Assembly (NCBI GenBank): GCA_000990355.1
Contig: LBSX01000009.1
Span: 1-51,698 of the forward strand
Length of the DNA: 51,698 nucleotides
Source of the DNA: Candidatus Magasanikbacteria bacterium GW2011_GWC2_37_14
GTDB taxonomy: Bacteria; Patescibacteriota; Patescibacteriia; Magasanikbacterales; UBA922
Reading direction: 5' to 3'
A model generated the notes under the pieces. That model made no database searches. It was not told the DNA's origin and saw only the letters and a list, made by a program, of their open reading frames with translations. Positions 1-8,086 of this stretch are shown piece by piece (within the stretch, counting starts at the first letter, position 1; each line of letters opens with the position of its first letter). A program made the position numbers and the translations under genes.

Positions 1-9
1 ATGAACACT

Positions 10-46
10 GATTCACCTAGCTGTTCATCTGGTTGTTCACCTAGTA
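10..46. repeat. Three imperfect 12-bp tandem units at the left edge
   Basis: Three successive units of the form TTCACCTAG, TTCATCTGG, TTCACCTAG are spaced 12 bp apart. They lie just outside the inverted repeat that precedes the recombinase, so they could be recombinase-binding or attachment DNA. That role is a guess. The window edge prevents seeing whether the array continues. Confidence 0.4.
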
Positions 47-95
47 GAAGTCAGTAATTGTCCTTAAAAAACGTCCGAACTTTTTCGTAAATACA

Positions 96-187
96 GCTCG
101 TAACAAGAAATCCCGAATTTTCGGCGACGATTTTGTACGGATTTTCCCACAACCAAAACACTTTTTGCCCTGCGAGGCGGAAGTCCG
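96..187. repeat. Left arm of 92-bp inverted repeat (copy of recombinase 3' end)
   Basis: These 92 bases are the reverse complement of 1678-1769 with one mismatch that I can see (CTGCGAGG against CAGCGAGG). The right arm is the last coding part of the serine recombinase gene. The left arm therefore looks like the remnant of a second, oppositely oriented recombinase 3' end, or one end of an invertible or integrated element. The bases outside the two arms differ. Confidence 0.9.
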
Positions 188-320
188 GCACACCAAAGCG
201 TGCAGTGCCAAATAGGCACAAGCCAATTTTTTGCTCCGTCGATTGACGGTTGCCAAATTTTCACCCCAAAGAAAACGACAACGATCCAAAAACAATAACC
301 AAATAAATAATTTTAATAAT

Positions 321-1775
321 ATGAAATATTTTCTCTACGCGCGAAAATCTACTGATGAGGATGATCGTCAAGTTTTATCCATTGAATCCCAAATCACGGA
401 ATTGCGGGAATTTGGTGAAAAAGAAAAACTGGAAATAGTGGATGAATATATTGAAAGCAAGACCGCTAAAATTCCTGGGCGTCCAATATTTAATAAAATG
501 ATGGAAAGAATAGAAAATAATGATGGGTATGGAATTTTAGCTTGGCACCCAGACCGATTGGCCCGCAATTCTGTTGACGGCGGAAAAATTATTTATCTGG
601 TTGATTCAGGGAAAATTTTAGGACTCAAATTCCCAACTTTCTGGTTTGATTGCACACCCCAGGGAAAATTTATGTTGAATATCGCTTTTGGACAATCTAA
701 ATATTACATAGATAACCTGTCGGAGAATGTTAAACGCGGGTTAAGGCAAAAATTGCGTCGTGGCGAAAGGCCTGGACTCGCACCCGTGGGCTATTTAAAC
801 GAATTAAGGCAGCATACAGTAGTTAAAGACCCTGAAAGGTGGCAAATTATTAAGAAGATGTTTGAGGCCTATGCCACGGGCAATTTTACGCTTGAAGCAC
901 TACAAAAAATGTCGTTTTCTTTGGGCTTGGTTAGCCGGCGAAAAAGTATCCCTCTAACACTGGGAGTAATACAAGAAATGCTAAAAAATTCCACTTATTA
1001 CGGAGTATTTGTGGTTAAGGGCGAAATGTATCAAGGCACGCACGAGCCAATTATTTCCAAGCAACTTTTTGACAAGGTTCAGGAAGTAATGAAACAAAAA
1101 GGCAAACCCGTGAAGCCAGAGAAGATTAAATATTTTCCTTTTCTCAAGTTACTTAAATGCGGAGAATGTGGGCGAAGTATCACGGCAGAAAAGAAAATTA
1201 AGCCCTCGGGCAAAGAATATGTTTACTACCGCTGTACTAAAAAACAAAGGGTTTGCCACCAGAAATATTTAGAGCAACGGGAAATATTAAAACAATTTAA
1301 TGAGATTATTCAAAAAGTTGCTTTGGACGATGACACAACAAATGATTTTTTACGGCGGTGGGAAAAAGATAATAACGAGTTTTCAACTAAAAATAGCACT
1401 GATAAAACAATGTTAAAAATGGAATTGAAAACTCTGGAAGAAAAACAAATGAATTTATTAGATACTTATCTTGAGAAGACAATAACTAATGAAGAATACA
1501 CCGCCGTAAAACAAAAAATCATTAACCGCAAAGTTGAGATTAAGGAGAGTTTACAAGACAAGGGAAATAATTGGCTCGAACTTTTTCGCCAGTGGATTTT
1601 AGAGGCTAACCAAGCCAAAAATATCGCCGAAAGTGAAAATTTGGAAGAGAAGCGAAGCTTCTTGCAAAAAATCGGCTCGGACTTCCGCCTCGCTGGGCAA
1701 AAAGTGTTTTGGTTGTGGGAAAATCCGTACAAAATCGTCGCCGAAAATTCGGGATTTCTTGTTACGAGCGGGTGA
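321..1775 (+). CDS. Large serine recombinase (site-specific integrase/resolvase family)
   Basis: A 484-residue recombinase that cuts and rejoins DNA through a serine nucleophile. An N-terminal resolvase catalytic domain begins with YARKSTDED (serine about residue 10). A Recombinase domain follows at about residues 150-260. A zinc-ribbon pair (CGECGRS, then C-T-K-K-Q-R-V-C) lies at about 290-320, and a coiled coil at about 370-420 includes LEEKQMNLLDTYLEK. An upstream in-frame ATG at 231 would add 30 residues with no similarity to the family, so ATG 321 is preferred. The final residues are encoded by the right arm of a 92-bp inverted repeat. The TGA stop (1773-1775) lies inside the 3' end of the convergent tRNA-Gly gene, as expected if the tRNA is the integration target. 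It is probably the driver of an integrated element lying to the left. Confidence 0.93.
   Translation: MKYFLYARKSTDEDDRQVLSIESQITELREFGEKEKLEIVDEYIESKTAKIPGRPIFNKMMERIENNDGYGILAWHPDRLARNSVDGGKIIYLVDSGKILGLKFPTFWFDCTPQGKFMLNIAFGQSKYYIDNLSENVKRGLRQKLRRGERPGLAPVGYLNELRQHTVVKDPERWQIIKKMFEAYATGNFTLEALQKMSFSLGLVSRRKSIPLTLGVIQEMLKNSTYYGVFVVKGEMYQGTHEPIISKQLFDKVQEVMKQKGKPVKPEKIKYFPFLKLLKCGECGRSITAEKKIKPSGKEYVYYRCTKKQRVCHQKYLEQREILKQFNEIIQKVALDDDTTNDFLRRWEKDNNEFSTKNSTDKTMLKMELKTLEEKQMNLLDTYLEKTITNEEYTAVKQKIINRKVEIKESLQDKGNNWLELFRQWILEANQAKNIAESENLEEKRSFLQKIGSDFRLAGQKVFWLWENPYKIVAENSGFLVTSG
1678..1769. repeat. Right arm of 92-bp inverted repeat
   Basis: This is the partner of 96-187. It encodes the recombinase C-terminus and runs three bases into the tRNA-Gly 3' end. 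The arms enclose the whole recombinase gene, about 1.5 kb. Confidence 0.9.
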
Positions 1776-1837
1776 CGAGAATCGGACTCGCGTCTCATGC
1801 TTGGGAAGCACGCATACTACCATTGTACTACACCCGC
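1767..1837 (-). tRNA. tRNA-Gly (anticodon CCC)
   Basis: Read on the minus strand, acceptor GCGGGTG pairs with CACCCGC and the discriminator is U. The anticodon arm is CGTGC-TTCCCAA-GCATG, giving anticodon CCC. The T arm contains GTCCGATTC. No CCA is encoded. The 3' end overlaps the stop codon of the convergent recombinase gene by nine bases, which is typical of a tRNA used as an attachment site. Confidence 0.95.
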
Positions 1838-1839
1838 AT

Positions 1840-1871
1840 AAAACAGTCCCGACATAATCGGGACTGTTTTA
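1840..1871 (-). terminator. Terminator of the foldase operon
   Basis: The perfect stem AAAACAGTCCCGA / TCGGGACTGTTTT has a 5-nt loop and flanking A/T runs. It lies 10 bp past the parvulin stop on the minus strand, between that operon and tRNA-Gly, and could act in both directions. Confidence 0.88.
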
Positions 1872-1881
1872 AAATATTTTT

Positions 1882-2964
1882 TTATTGACTAACAGCACCG
1901 CCAGCCTCTAGATTTTGTGGCTGTGTCTGCGTTTCTGTAACTAAATCCTTAAAAGGATTATGAATAGCTAACAAAACTTCTATTTTGGCTTGCTTAAATT
2001 TGTTATCCATAAAAGTAATAAAATCATTTACCACTCTTTTGCCTTCTAATTTTACAATATGGTAACCATAAGAAGTTTTTACCAAATTTGGGCTAAACTT
2101 GCCTACTTCCAAAGCAAAAACTGCATTTTCAAATTCTGGAACCATAGCACCTTTACCAAACCAACCCAAATCTCCACCATTATTACGACTACCATCTTCA
2201 CTAAATTGTGCTGCCAATGTCGCAAAATCTTCACCGTTCTTTACTCTGTCTAGCACACCTTGGACTTTGGCTTTGATGCCAGCATCATCTTTAGTATCAT
2301 TTACCAAAAATAAAATATGACGAGCATTTACTTCTTCTTTTTTGTATTGCATGTGTGCAGGATCTATACTAGAAACAAAAGCTTCTTGCAATTTTTTCTC
2401 CAAAATTAAGGGTTTGGCTACGGAAAGCAAATATTCATCCATAGTTAAACCATAGGTTTTTTGCAATTCGGTTTTGATTTCCTCTTCGGTACCACCAAAA
2501 TTAGTAAGCAATTCTTGTTTAAAGCTATCATAATCTGCCTGCTCAACTTTTATTTTAAATTCATTGGCCAAACTACCAATTAAACGATTGGCTACCAAAC
2601 GACTAAGCACCAAATCCGACATTTGTTCGGCTGTAGGAATAGGAGAATTCATGCCAACAGGTGGATTGGCATAAAAATTTTCCATGGTTTTTAAATCTTT
2701 TACATAATCTACATAGGTAACTGGCAAACTGTTTATTTTGGCCACTGGTACTTGAAATACTTTGGCTACTCCTAAAACCCATTTGTTATCTGATAATTTT
2801 TTAATTTGAGTATAAGCTAGAAGTACACCCAATAAAAGAACTATTACTAATATTCCCAAAAAACCAAATAAGAAAAACTTTCCTATTCCTGATTTTTTTA
2901 CTTTTACTTCGGCCGTTGGTTCTACAGCCGGAATTTGATTTAATTCTTGATTTTCTGTGTCCAT
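1882..2964 (-). CDS. Membrane-anchored parvulin-type peptidyl-prolyl isomerase (PrsA/SurA-like)
   Basis: A 360-residue extracytoplasmic foldase that should isomerise prolyl bonds in exported proteins. One N-terminal membrane anchor spans about residues 27-51 (FFLFGFLGILVIVLLLGVLL). A SurA-N-like chaperone region runs about 60-205. A single rotamase domain at about 210-310 shows ARHILF, SRNNGGDLGWFGKG and YGYHIVKL. There is no lipobox cysteine, so it is anchored by the helix and not by lipid. It starts 8 bp after the FtsB-like gene and shares that gene's promoter at 3387-3416. It ends just before a strong terminator. Pairing a foldase with division proteins suggests a cell-envelope operon. Confidence 0.93.
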   Translation of the reverse strand: MDTENQELNQIPAVEPTAEVKVKKSGIGKFFLFGFLGILVIVLLLGVLLAYTQIKKLSDNKWVLGVAKVFQVPVAKINSLPVTYVDYVKDLKTMENFYANPPVGMNSPIPTAEQMSDLVLSRLVANRLIGSLANEFKIKVEQADYDSFKQELLTNFGGTEEEIKTELQKTYGLTMDEYLLSVAKPLILEKKLQEAFVSSIDPAHMQYKKEEVNARHILFLVNDTKDDAGIKAKVQGVLDRVKNGEDFATLAAQFSEDGSRNNGGDLGWFGKGAMVPEFENAVFALEVGKFSPNLVKTSYGYHIVKLEGKRVVNDFITFMDNKFKQAKIEVLLAIHNPFKDLVTETQTQPQNLEAGGAVSQ

Positions 2965-2972
2965 AGAATTAA

Positions 2973-3380
2973 TTAATTATTAATTGATTTATGAGTAAAA
3001 TAATACCACCATTTTATAGGATTGTTCAAGAGGATAACTTTTTCCTCTGTCGTTGAACTAGTTATTGTTTTTTGTGGCGCAGTATCGGTAACAATTAAAA
3101 CATTTTCACCAGGTTTTTTCATATTAAGCTCGGTACGGGCAGTTTCTTCTACAAATGATGGGGAAGAAACATACTTTAAAAATTCTACAGACTCAAAACG
3201 TTTTTTTTCTAATTGTTTGGCTTGTTCTTGTAAACTTTTTATTTCATTACGTAGCCGATAATCTTGATAATAAGCCCGAGCAAACCCAAAAGCAATTAAA
3301 CTAAGTAATAATAAACCTGCTACCAAAAAAAGCCTGGAAGCAAAAAAGCGTCTGATAAATGATTGTCCAGTACGTTTCAT
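2973..3380 (-). CDS. FtsB/FtsL/DivIC-like septum formation protein
   Basis: A 135-residue bitopic protein. It has a short basic N-terminus, one transmembrane helix at about residues 17-37 (LFLVAGLLLLSLIAFGFARA) and a coiled coil at about 45-65 (LRNEIKSLQEQAKQLEKKRF). The conserved patch ARTELNMKKPGENVLIV is typical of DivIC/FtsB. It should bridge the division complex in the periplasmic space. Start choice: an ATG 18 bases upstream is open, but ATG 3380 lies 6 bp after a good extended -10 box, so 3380 is probably both the transcription and translation start. The C-terminal 40 residues after VLIV are serine/threonine-rich and unassigned. First gene of a two-gene operon with the foldase. Confidence 0.85.
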   Translation of the reverse strand: MKRTGQSFIRRFFASRLFLVAGLLLLSLIAFGFARAYYQDYRLRNEIKSLQEQAKQLEKKRFESVEFLKYVSSPSFVEETARTELNMKKPGENVLIVTDTAPQKTITSSTTEEKVILLNNPIKWWYYFTHKSINN

Positions 3381-3386
3381 AAAACT

Positions 3387-3416
3387 ATTATAGCACAACC
3401 AGGCTTAATTACTCAA
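3387..3416 (-). promoter_or_regulatory. Promoter of the ftsB-like/foldase operon, leaderless
   Basis: Minus strand: -35 TTGAGT, 18-bp spacer, extended -10 TGCTATAAT, then six bases AGTTTT and the ATG. Transcription would begin at or within the start codon, so the mRNA should be leaderless. Confidence 0.8.
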
Positions 3417-4025
3417 TTTTTTTATCCTCTTTTCAATTACTATTTTAATTTTTTCCAAATCCTCTATTTCCAATTCGTACAGTTTGTCAATTACCGCGTC
3501 GGCCAAATTACCAGAAAAATGATGTCTTAGATGTGTTAAATAATATTCTCTTAACCTATTAATTTGCTGGCCCAAAAAAACCGGATTTTTTACTCTATCT
3601 ACTGTTACCAGTACTTGCCCTTCTCCAGTTTGTATATTTACATTTCCATATTTAAAAATTGTTTGCGCTATTCCTTTCACTTTTCCATGGACATCTTCTA
3701 TTTGGTCATAAGGGATATCGGAAATAATTTGCTCAAAAAAACCACGCCTATCAAAATCAACTAAACGATGCGTAGTTAAAATTAAAACATTTTTTTTCCA
3801 TAAAAATATAATCTTGATTAAAATTATTAAACCCAACAAAAGCGAGGCTGAAAAGATGCCAATCCCCCACCAAGAATGGCGAAATAACCAAAACATAAAA
3901 AAGAATGGAACTACAAACAAAAACAACACTACAATAAATTCCCAAAAAAACGTTAGGCCATAACGGCGAACAACATTAACAATTTTCTCGTCTTTTTTTA
4001 AATTTATTTTCTTTTCGATAGACAT
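3405..4025 (-). CDS. PH-domain membrane protein (bPH_2/YdbS-like)
   Basis: A 206-residue membrane protein of unknown role. Two transmembrane helices at about residues 25-47 and 52-75 form a hairpin (FFWEFIVVLFLFVVPFFFMF). The bacterial pleckstrin-homology-like domain at about 80-165 includes LTTHRLVDFDRRGFF and DIPYDQIEDVHGKVKG. The C-terminal helix LEIEDLEKIKIVIEKR is charged. It overlaps the MurE-like gene by 22 bp at its start, so the two are translationally linked. The promoter of the next operon lies inside its 3' end. Confidence 0.88.
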   Translation of the reverse strand: MSIEKKINLKKDEKIVNVVRRYGLTFFWEFIVVLFLFVVPFFFMFWLFRHSWWGIGIFSASLLLGLIILIKIIFLWKKNVLILTTHRLVDFDRRGFFEQIISDIPYDQIEDVHGKVKGIAQTIFKYGNVNIQTGEGQVLVTVDRVKNPVFLGQQINRLREYYLTHLRHHFSGNLADAVIDKLYELEIEDLEKIKIVIEKRIKKLSN

Positions 4026-5338
4026 ATAAACTTTTTAACTATTTCCCTATCATCCCAATCAATCATATTACCACCTGCAACACACATTTTTTGTTCACTA
4101 CCCTTGCCAGTAATTAAAACCAAATCCCCAGGTCGTGCTAATTCAATCGCCTTTTTAATCGCTTCTTCTCTTTTTAAAATCATAAACAAATCTTGTCCTT
4201 CTATTTTTCCAGATTTTAATGCCCCAACTTTAACAGCCTCCATTATTTCTTGTGGATCTTCATTGTAAGGATCTTCGTCTGTAATAATAAAAATATTTGA
4301 TTTTTCTCCAACCAATTTGCCAATTGGCTCACGGCGAGCTTTATCACGCCCGCCACCAGTTGAACCACAGACGTGAATAATCTTTCCATTCGGCTTAATT
4401 ACATCGACAACATCATAAAGTTTTTGCAAAGCCACTGGTTCAAAAGCATAATCCACAATCACTTGAAAGCCTTGTTCCTCTGCTTCATTAATAAATTCGA
4501 TTCTTCCAGGTGGAGATTTTATTTGACTAATTGCTTGTTTTATTTTTTCTTCATTAATATTTAAACTTTTGACAACGGCAATTACGCCAGCCAAATTTTC
4601 GGCATTATGTGCACCATAAATTGGCGCAAAATATTGTTCATCTTCAACCACAAAATTTAAACCGATTTTTGTAGCTTCAACATTTTTGGCTATAAACTTA
4701 ATTTTATTTTCAAAATTAAAATTTAAAAATTCATTTGCATATCCACTACTCCCATTTACAATCGCTGTTTTAGCAATGTCATCCTGAACTTGTTTCAGGA
4801 TCCCTGGGGATGCTGAAATAAATTCAGCATGACAATTTTTCTTTCGACATTTGCTTACATACTCAAAAATCCCCAATTTCGCCTTTTTATAATTTTCAAA
4901 TCCACCATGTGCTTCAATATGTTCGGGATATAAATTAGTTAAAACAATAGTATCGTAATTTATAAATTTATGACGATGTTGCAAAAACCCTTCCGACGTA
5001 GTTTCCACAATCGCCACATTACAACCAACTTTTACCATTTCTCGCAATTTTTCTTGAATAAAATATTTACCAACCATGGTCATTTTTTTGTCATTTAATT
5101 TTAATTGACCATTGATATAAAAATCAACTGTGGAAAGTGAGCCAACTTTAAAACCAACAAATTCTAAAACTTGCCGTAAAAAATGAATTACACTGGATTT
5201 TCCAGCGGTACCAGTAATGCCAATTACCAATAATTCTTCTGATGAATGATTATATTTTACACTGCCCCACAAGGCAAAAAACAAGTGAAGGAGATTCAGA
5301 ATATTTTTGGGGAAAATTTTTTTGATAATTTTTTTCAT
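4004..5338 (-). CDS. murE: MurE-like Mur ligase carrying an in-frame palindromic-repeat insertion
   Basis: A 444-residue ATP-dependent ligase that should add the third amino acid to UDP-MurNAc-dipeptide in the cytoplasm. The P-loop GTAGKSS is at 43-49, the central domain has TNLYPEHIEAHGG, and the C-terminal domain has HVCGSTGGGRDKARR at about 323-336. The family position that normally reads DNPRxE is DEDPYNEDP (about 354-362). It therefore lacks the arginine that marks meso-diaminopimelate specificity, and the amino acid used is uncertain. It lacks the first ~90 residues of classical MurE. Residues 168-189 (CHAEFISASPG...KQVQDD) are the translation of a dispersed palindromic repeat at 4777-4834 and lie in a loop of the central domain. 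It overlaps the PH-domain gene. Confidence 0.88.
   Translation of the reverse strand: MKKIIKKIFPKNILNLLHLFFALWGSVKYNHSSEELLVIGITGTAGKSSVIHFLRQVLEFVGFKVGSLSTVDFYINGQLKLNDKKMTMVGKYFIQEKLREMVKVGCNVAIVETTSEGFLQHRHKFINYDTIVLTNLYPEHIEAHGGFENYKKAKLGIFEYVSKCRKKNCHAEFISASPGILKQVQDDIAKTAIVNGSSGYANEFLNFNFENKIKFIAKNVEATKIGLNFVVEDEQYFAPIYGAHNAENLAGVIAVVKSLNINEEKIKQAISQIKSPPGRIEFINEAEEQGFQVIVDYAFEPVALQKLYDVVDVIKPNGKIIHVCGSTGGGRDKARREPIGKLVGEKSNIFIITDEDPYNEDPQEIMEAVKVGALKSGKIEGQDLFMILKREEAIKKAIELARPGDLVLITGKGSEQKMCVAGGNMIDWDDREIVKKFICLSKRK
4777..4834. repeat. Family A palindromic repeat inside murE
   Basis: A 58-bp element with ends TGTCATCCTGAA and TTCAGCATGACA, with inner half-palindromes TGTTTCAGGATCC and GATGCTGAAATAA. 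It is read in frame within murE. Confidence 0.92.
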
Positions 5339-5361
5339 TTTAAAATTAAATTGTTAAAAAA

Positions 5362-7284
5362 TTAATTTTTTCTTTTTTTAATTAAAAAAATTACTAAGAC
5401 CAATATTATAACAAATTCGCTAATAACTAACCACTTGTAGTTGGTTAAAAATTCAAAAAAAATTGTCGAAGCAGTAAGGTTAACAATAGGATAAACTTCA
5501 AAGGAACTTTTCTGATCATTTAAAACATTATAAATAAAAGTTAAATCCTTAATAAATGGTGTCTCACAAAATGATGTGCATTTTTTATTGCTTAATAATT
5601 TAATGTCATAATCAAGATATTTGCCTACTTTATCCAGAGTGTTAGTAGTATTAAGTACAGTATATTCGTGAGCAAGCTTGTCGGCTGTGGCCTCGGCCGC
5701 GGTATCGCCAGTGCCAACCCTAAACTGGATTTCGGTATTTGTTGGTTTATTTAAATTAGCTATCAATTGATTTATTTGAACTGTAGCAATAAATCGTCCA
5801 CCACCTTTTTCAATATTAGCCAAAGGATTTGCCAAACTAGCTACACCAGAAATTGGATATCTTCTAGAAAAATTCATTAAATATTCATCTGATCTGGCTA
5901 TTTTAGAAACGGTTGTATTACTCAAATAACCGCTCCATTTGTCATTAGAAAAAAAATTAGACCAATGCTTAATTAATAATGGTTGAGTTAAAATGTCTGG
6001 CGCTTGAACTTCGTTAAAAGTTTTAATTTTTGAACCATCTATAAAAAAATCCAACGTTCCTTTATTAAAACGAATAGTATAATAATGCCAACCTAAATTT
6101 CCCGGAATAACTTCAAACGGAGTATCTAAAGAATAAGCCCAGGTTGTTAGAGTAAATTGATCCCTAACTAAATTATAGGGTAAAATACGAGAGAAACTTA
6201 AGCCTGCCTCTTTGCCATAATTAAAATACAAAGAATTGTTCCCAAACCAAACAACTGGATTATCTTCTTTTATAATCCACATTAAATTATCGGACAAAGT
6301 TCCTAAATATTTATTAACTGATAAATCACTGACATGTGTATTTTCACCTTCATTAAAATTATAATTTAATACTACATTATCATCAACTGGGGGTAAGGAA
6401 TTAGAAGAAGAATATTTAGCAATATAACCAGCCGACCTTTCAATGTTGGATAGTGAAAATTCATCAATTGAACCTCGCATGTAAAATTGAGATTCAAAAA
6501 ATTGTTGATTACCAATTATAAATTTTTGCTGGAGATTTTTATTAACTATTAAGCCATCAGAAAGATTATCTGATTCAACCTTCATTTTTTCTAATGAACC
6601 ATCCAAATATATTTTTACACCGGCGGCTGTTATTGAGCCATCGTAACTAGCGGCCACAAAATGCCACTTACCATCTGTTACATCGGTAGTCCCTTCCACT
6701 CCAATAAACTGATTATAAATATCATTTATTAAACGAACGTGCAAATGACCAAAGTTATCTACCCAAAATTCATAACCTGGATACTTAGGCCCTCTTCCAA
6801 CATTGGTAAAAATTATTGCCGCGTCAATTGGTTTAGTGTTAATTTTAATTGCTGCTGTTACCGTCCATGGCTGTTTTTTTGTAAAAGCCAAAACATCACC
6901 AACAATAATAGTTTTTCCTGGACCAAATTTAACTGCACTTTTACCAGCATAGGGTAAATTATTTTGTGCAGTTGTCCAATAAGAATCAGGATTATTTAAT
7001 GTGATATTATTTTGTTGAGAAGAAGAATCAAAAACTAAGTTTCCTTTAATTTCTCTAAATTGCCAATAACCCAAATGGTTAGAATCAACTACCGGCCGAT
7101 TCCAATTTAATAATAATTTTCCAGAAGAAGTAGACAAATTTGAATAACCTAATATTTCAGCATTGTAATCCAAGGCGAAATTTACCGGCGTATATGTTAT
7201 TGAAGCAGCCAAAACAGAAGAATTTCCAACTATAAAAAAAAATAGAAGATAAACAAAAAAATAGATAAATCTAAAATTAGACAT
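5362..7284 (-). CDS. Secreted LamG-domain (concanavalin A-like) surface protein
   Basis: A 640-residue protein with a signal peptide at about residues 1-27 (FIYFFVYLLFFFIVGNSSVLA). Two LamG/ConA-like jelly-roll regions follow, at about 70-270 and 310-470. Recognisable pieces are KWHFVAASYDGS, GVKIYLDGS, MRGSIDEFSLSN in the first and LGWHYYTIRFNKGTLDFFIDGS in the second. A C-terminal transmembrane helix (about 612-634) and a basic tail KKRKN anchor it. It is probably displayed on the cell surface and binds polysaccharide or host surface. Binding has not been shown and no catalytic residues are visible. It lies 23 bp upstream of murE on the same strand. Confidence 0.82.
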   Translation of the reverse strand: MSNFRFIYFFVYLLFFFIVGNSSVLAASITYTPVNFALDYNAEILGYSNLSTSSGKLLLNWNRPVVDSNHLGYWQFREIKGNLVFDSSSQQNNITLNNPDSYWTTAQNNLPYAGKSAVKFGPGKTIIVGDVLAFTKKQPWTVTAAIKINTKPIDAAIIFTNVGRGPKYPGYEFWVDNFGHLHVRLINDIYNQFIGVEGTTDVTDGKWHFVAASYDGSITAAGVKIYLDGSLEKMKVESDNLSDGLIVNKNLQQKFIIGNQQFFESQFYMRGSIDEFSLSNIERSAGYIAKYSSSNSLPPVDDNVVLNYNFNEGENTHVSDLSVNKYLGTLSDNLMWIIKEDNPVVWFGNNSLYFNYGKEAGLSFSRILPYNLVRDQFTLTTWAYSLDTPFEVIPGNLGWHYYTIRFNKGTLDFFIDGSKIKTFNEVQAPDILTQPLLIKHWSNFFSNDKWSGYLSNTTVSKIARSDEYLMNFSRRYPISGVASLANPLANIEKGGGRFIATVQINQLIANLNKPTNTEIQFRVGTGDTAAEATADKLAHEYTVLNTTNTLDKVGKYLDYDIKLLSNKKCTSFCETPFIKDLTFIYNVLNDQKSSFEVYPIVNLTASTIFFEFLTNYKWLVISEFVIILVLVIFLIKKRKN

Positions 7285-7304
7285 ATCACTATACTATAAA
7301 AAAA

Positions 7305-7883
7305 TTATCGACGTAAAGACAATTCATAAACCACAATCTCTAACTTATGTATTGCTTGCTTGGCTTGATCAAATTTATTGCGCAAATAGCTAGTTAAATT
7401 AAACTCAATCAATGCCCCTAAAATTTCTTGTGCCATTTCATTGCATTCTTTGGTCTTTTTTAAATCGTGATTTGTAGCGCATTTTATGGCATAGCGATAA
7501 AGCTCACCTGGTACATCGCAAAGTCCAGCCAAAAATACTTCGCCATTCACTTCTACCTGAGTAATCTTGCCAATTTTCCCGGTTTTAAGAAAATTATAAA
7601 AAAGTCTGGCTTCTACATATTCTTCGGTTGCCGCTTTAAACGCGCCCTCATCAAAAACATGCAAGTCGGTTTTATACTTCTTGCGCATTTCGCCAAGCAT
7701 TTTTTCTACTAAGACTAATTTCTCTTCGGCTTCTTTAAATTCATCGCGATGCAAAGCAAAAATTATGCGTTTGGCGTGATGCAAGGCATTGTTGGAAGCT
7801 TGAATAATTTCTATACGTTTTTCCTGAAAACTATGTAAATTTTGCTTTAGTTGATTAAAGTATTTTTGGTCGATTTTGGACAT
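7305..7883 (-). CDS. Translin-family protein
   Basis: A 192-residue, all-helical protein resembling translin, a family that binds single-stranded DNA/RNA and in some members cleaves RNA. Family-like blocks are RIEIIQASNNALHHAKRIIFALHR near the N-terminus, EARLFYNFLKTGKIG in the middle, and FLAGLCDVPGELYRYAIKCA at about 115-135. ATG 7883 is chosen because MSKIDQKYF begins the domain. A further 12 residues are open upstream but read as unrelated leader. A moderate promoter lies at 7910-7938. The in vivo substrate is unknown. Confidence 0.8.
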   Translation of the reverse strand: MSKIDQKYFNQLKQNLHSFQEKRIEIIQASNNALHHAKRIIFALHRDEFKEAEEKLVLVEKMLGEMRKKYKTDLHVFDEGAFKAATEEYVEARLFYNFLKTGKIGKITQVEVNGEVFLAGLCDVPGELYRYAIKCATNHDLKKTKECNEMAQEILGALIEFNLTSYLRNKFDQAKQAIHKLEIVVYELSLRR

Positions 7884-7909
7884 AAATAAAATTAATGAAT
7901 AATAAGTGT

Positions 7910-7938
7910 ATTTTAGCAAAAAAACTAAATTTAGTCCA
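7910..7938 (-). promoter_or_regulatory. Probable promoter of the translin-like gene
   Basis: Minus strand: -35 TGGACT, 17-bp spacer, extended -10 TGCTAAAAT. The leader is about 20 nt. The -35 is only a 4 of 6 match. Confidence 0.5.
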
Positions 7939-7955
7939 CAGTCTAAATTTTGCTC

Positions 7956-7984
7956 TTGACTTGCAAAAAATATTTATGTATACT
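7956..7984 (+). promoter_or_regulatory. Strong promoter for the GIY-YIG/tRNA-Lys unit
   Basis: Plus strand: -35 TTGACT, 17-bp spacer, -10 TATACT. It is followed by about 95 nt of leader holding two adjacent hairpins, then the nuclease ORF and tRNA-Lys, with no terminator until 8426. Confidence 0.82.
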
Positions 7985-8021
7985 GTGGCCATTGTTTAGA
8001 CAAGACTTTACCTGGCCCGGT

Positions 8022-8069
8022 ACCATGTACCAAGAAGGTACATGGCCATGAACCCTTGTGGTTCATGGG
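8022..8069. repeat. Two adjacent short hairpins in the GIY-YIG leader
   Basis: Hairpin 1 is CCATGTACC-aaga-AGGTACATGG and hairpin 2 is CCATGAACC-cttgt-GGTTCATGG. The second shares the core ACCCTTGTGGT with hairpins inside the FkbM gene (about 18130) and at the start of dus (48469), so it belongs to a dispersed hairpin family. They lie in the untranslated leader of the nuclease gene. Confidence 0.85.
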
Positions 8070-8086
8070 CGAAGTATAATCAATGT

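Noticed and set aside
41-295. Minus-strand ORFs over the left inverted-repeat arm
   Set aside because: They are alternate frames of the recombinase 3' copy. The true frame is broken outside the arm.
1633-1857. Plus-strand ORF running through tRNA-Gly
   Set aside because: Shadow frame of the recombinase continuing antisense through the tRNA.
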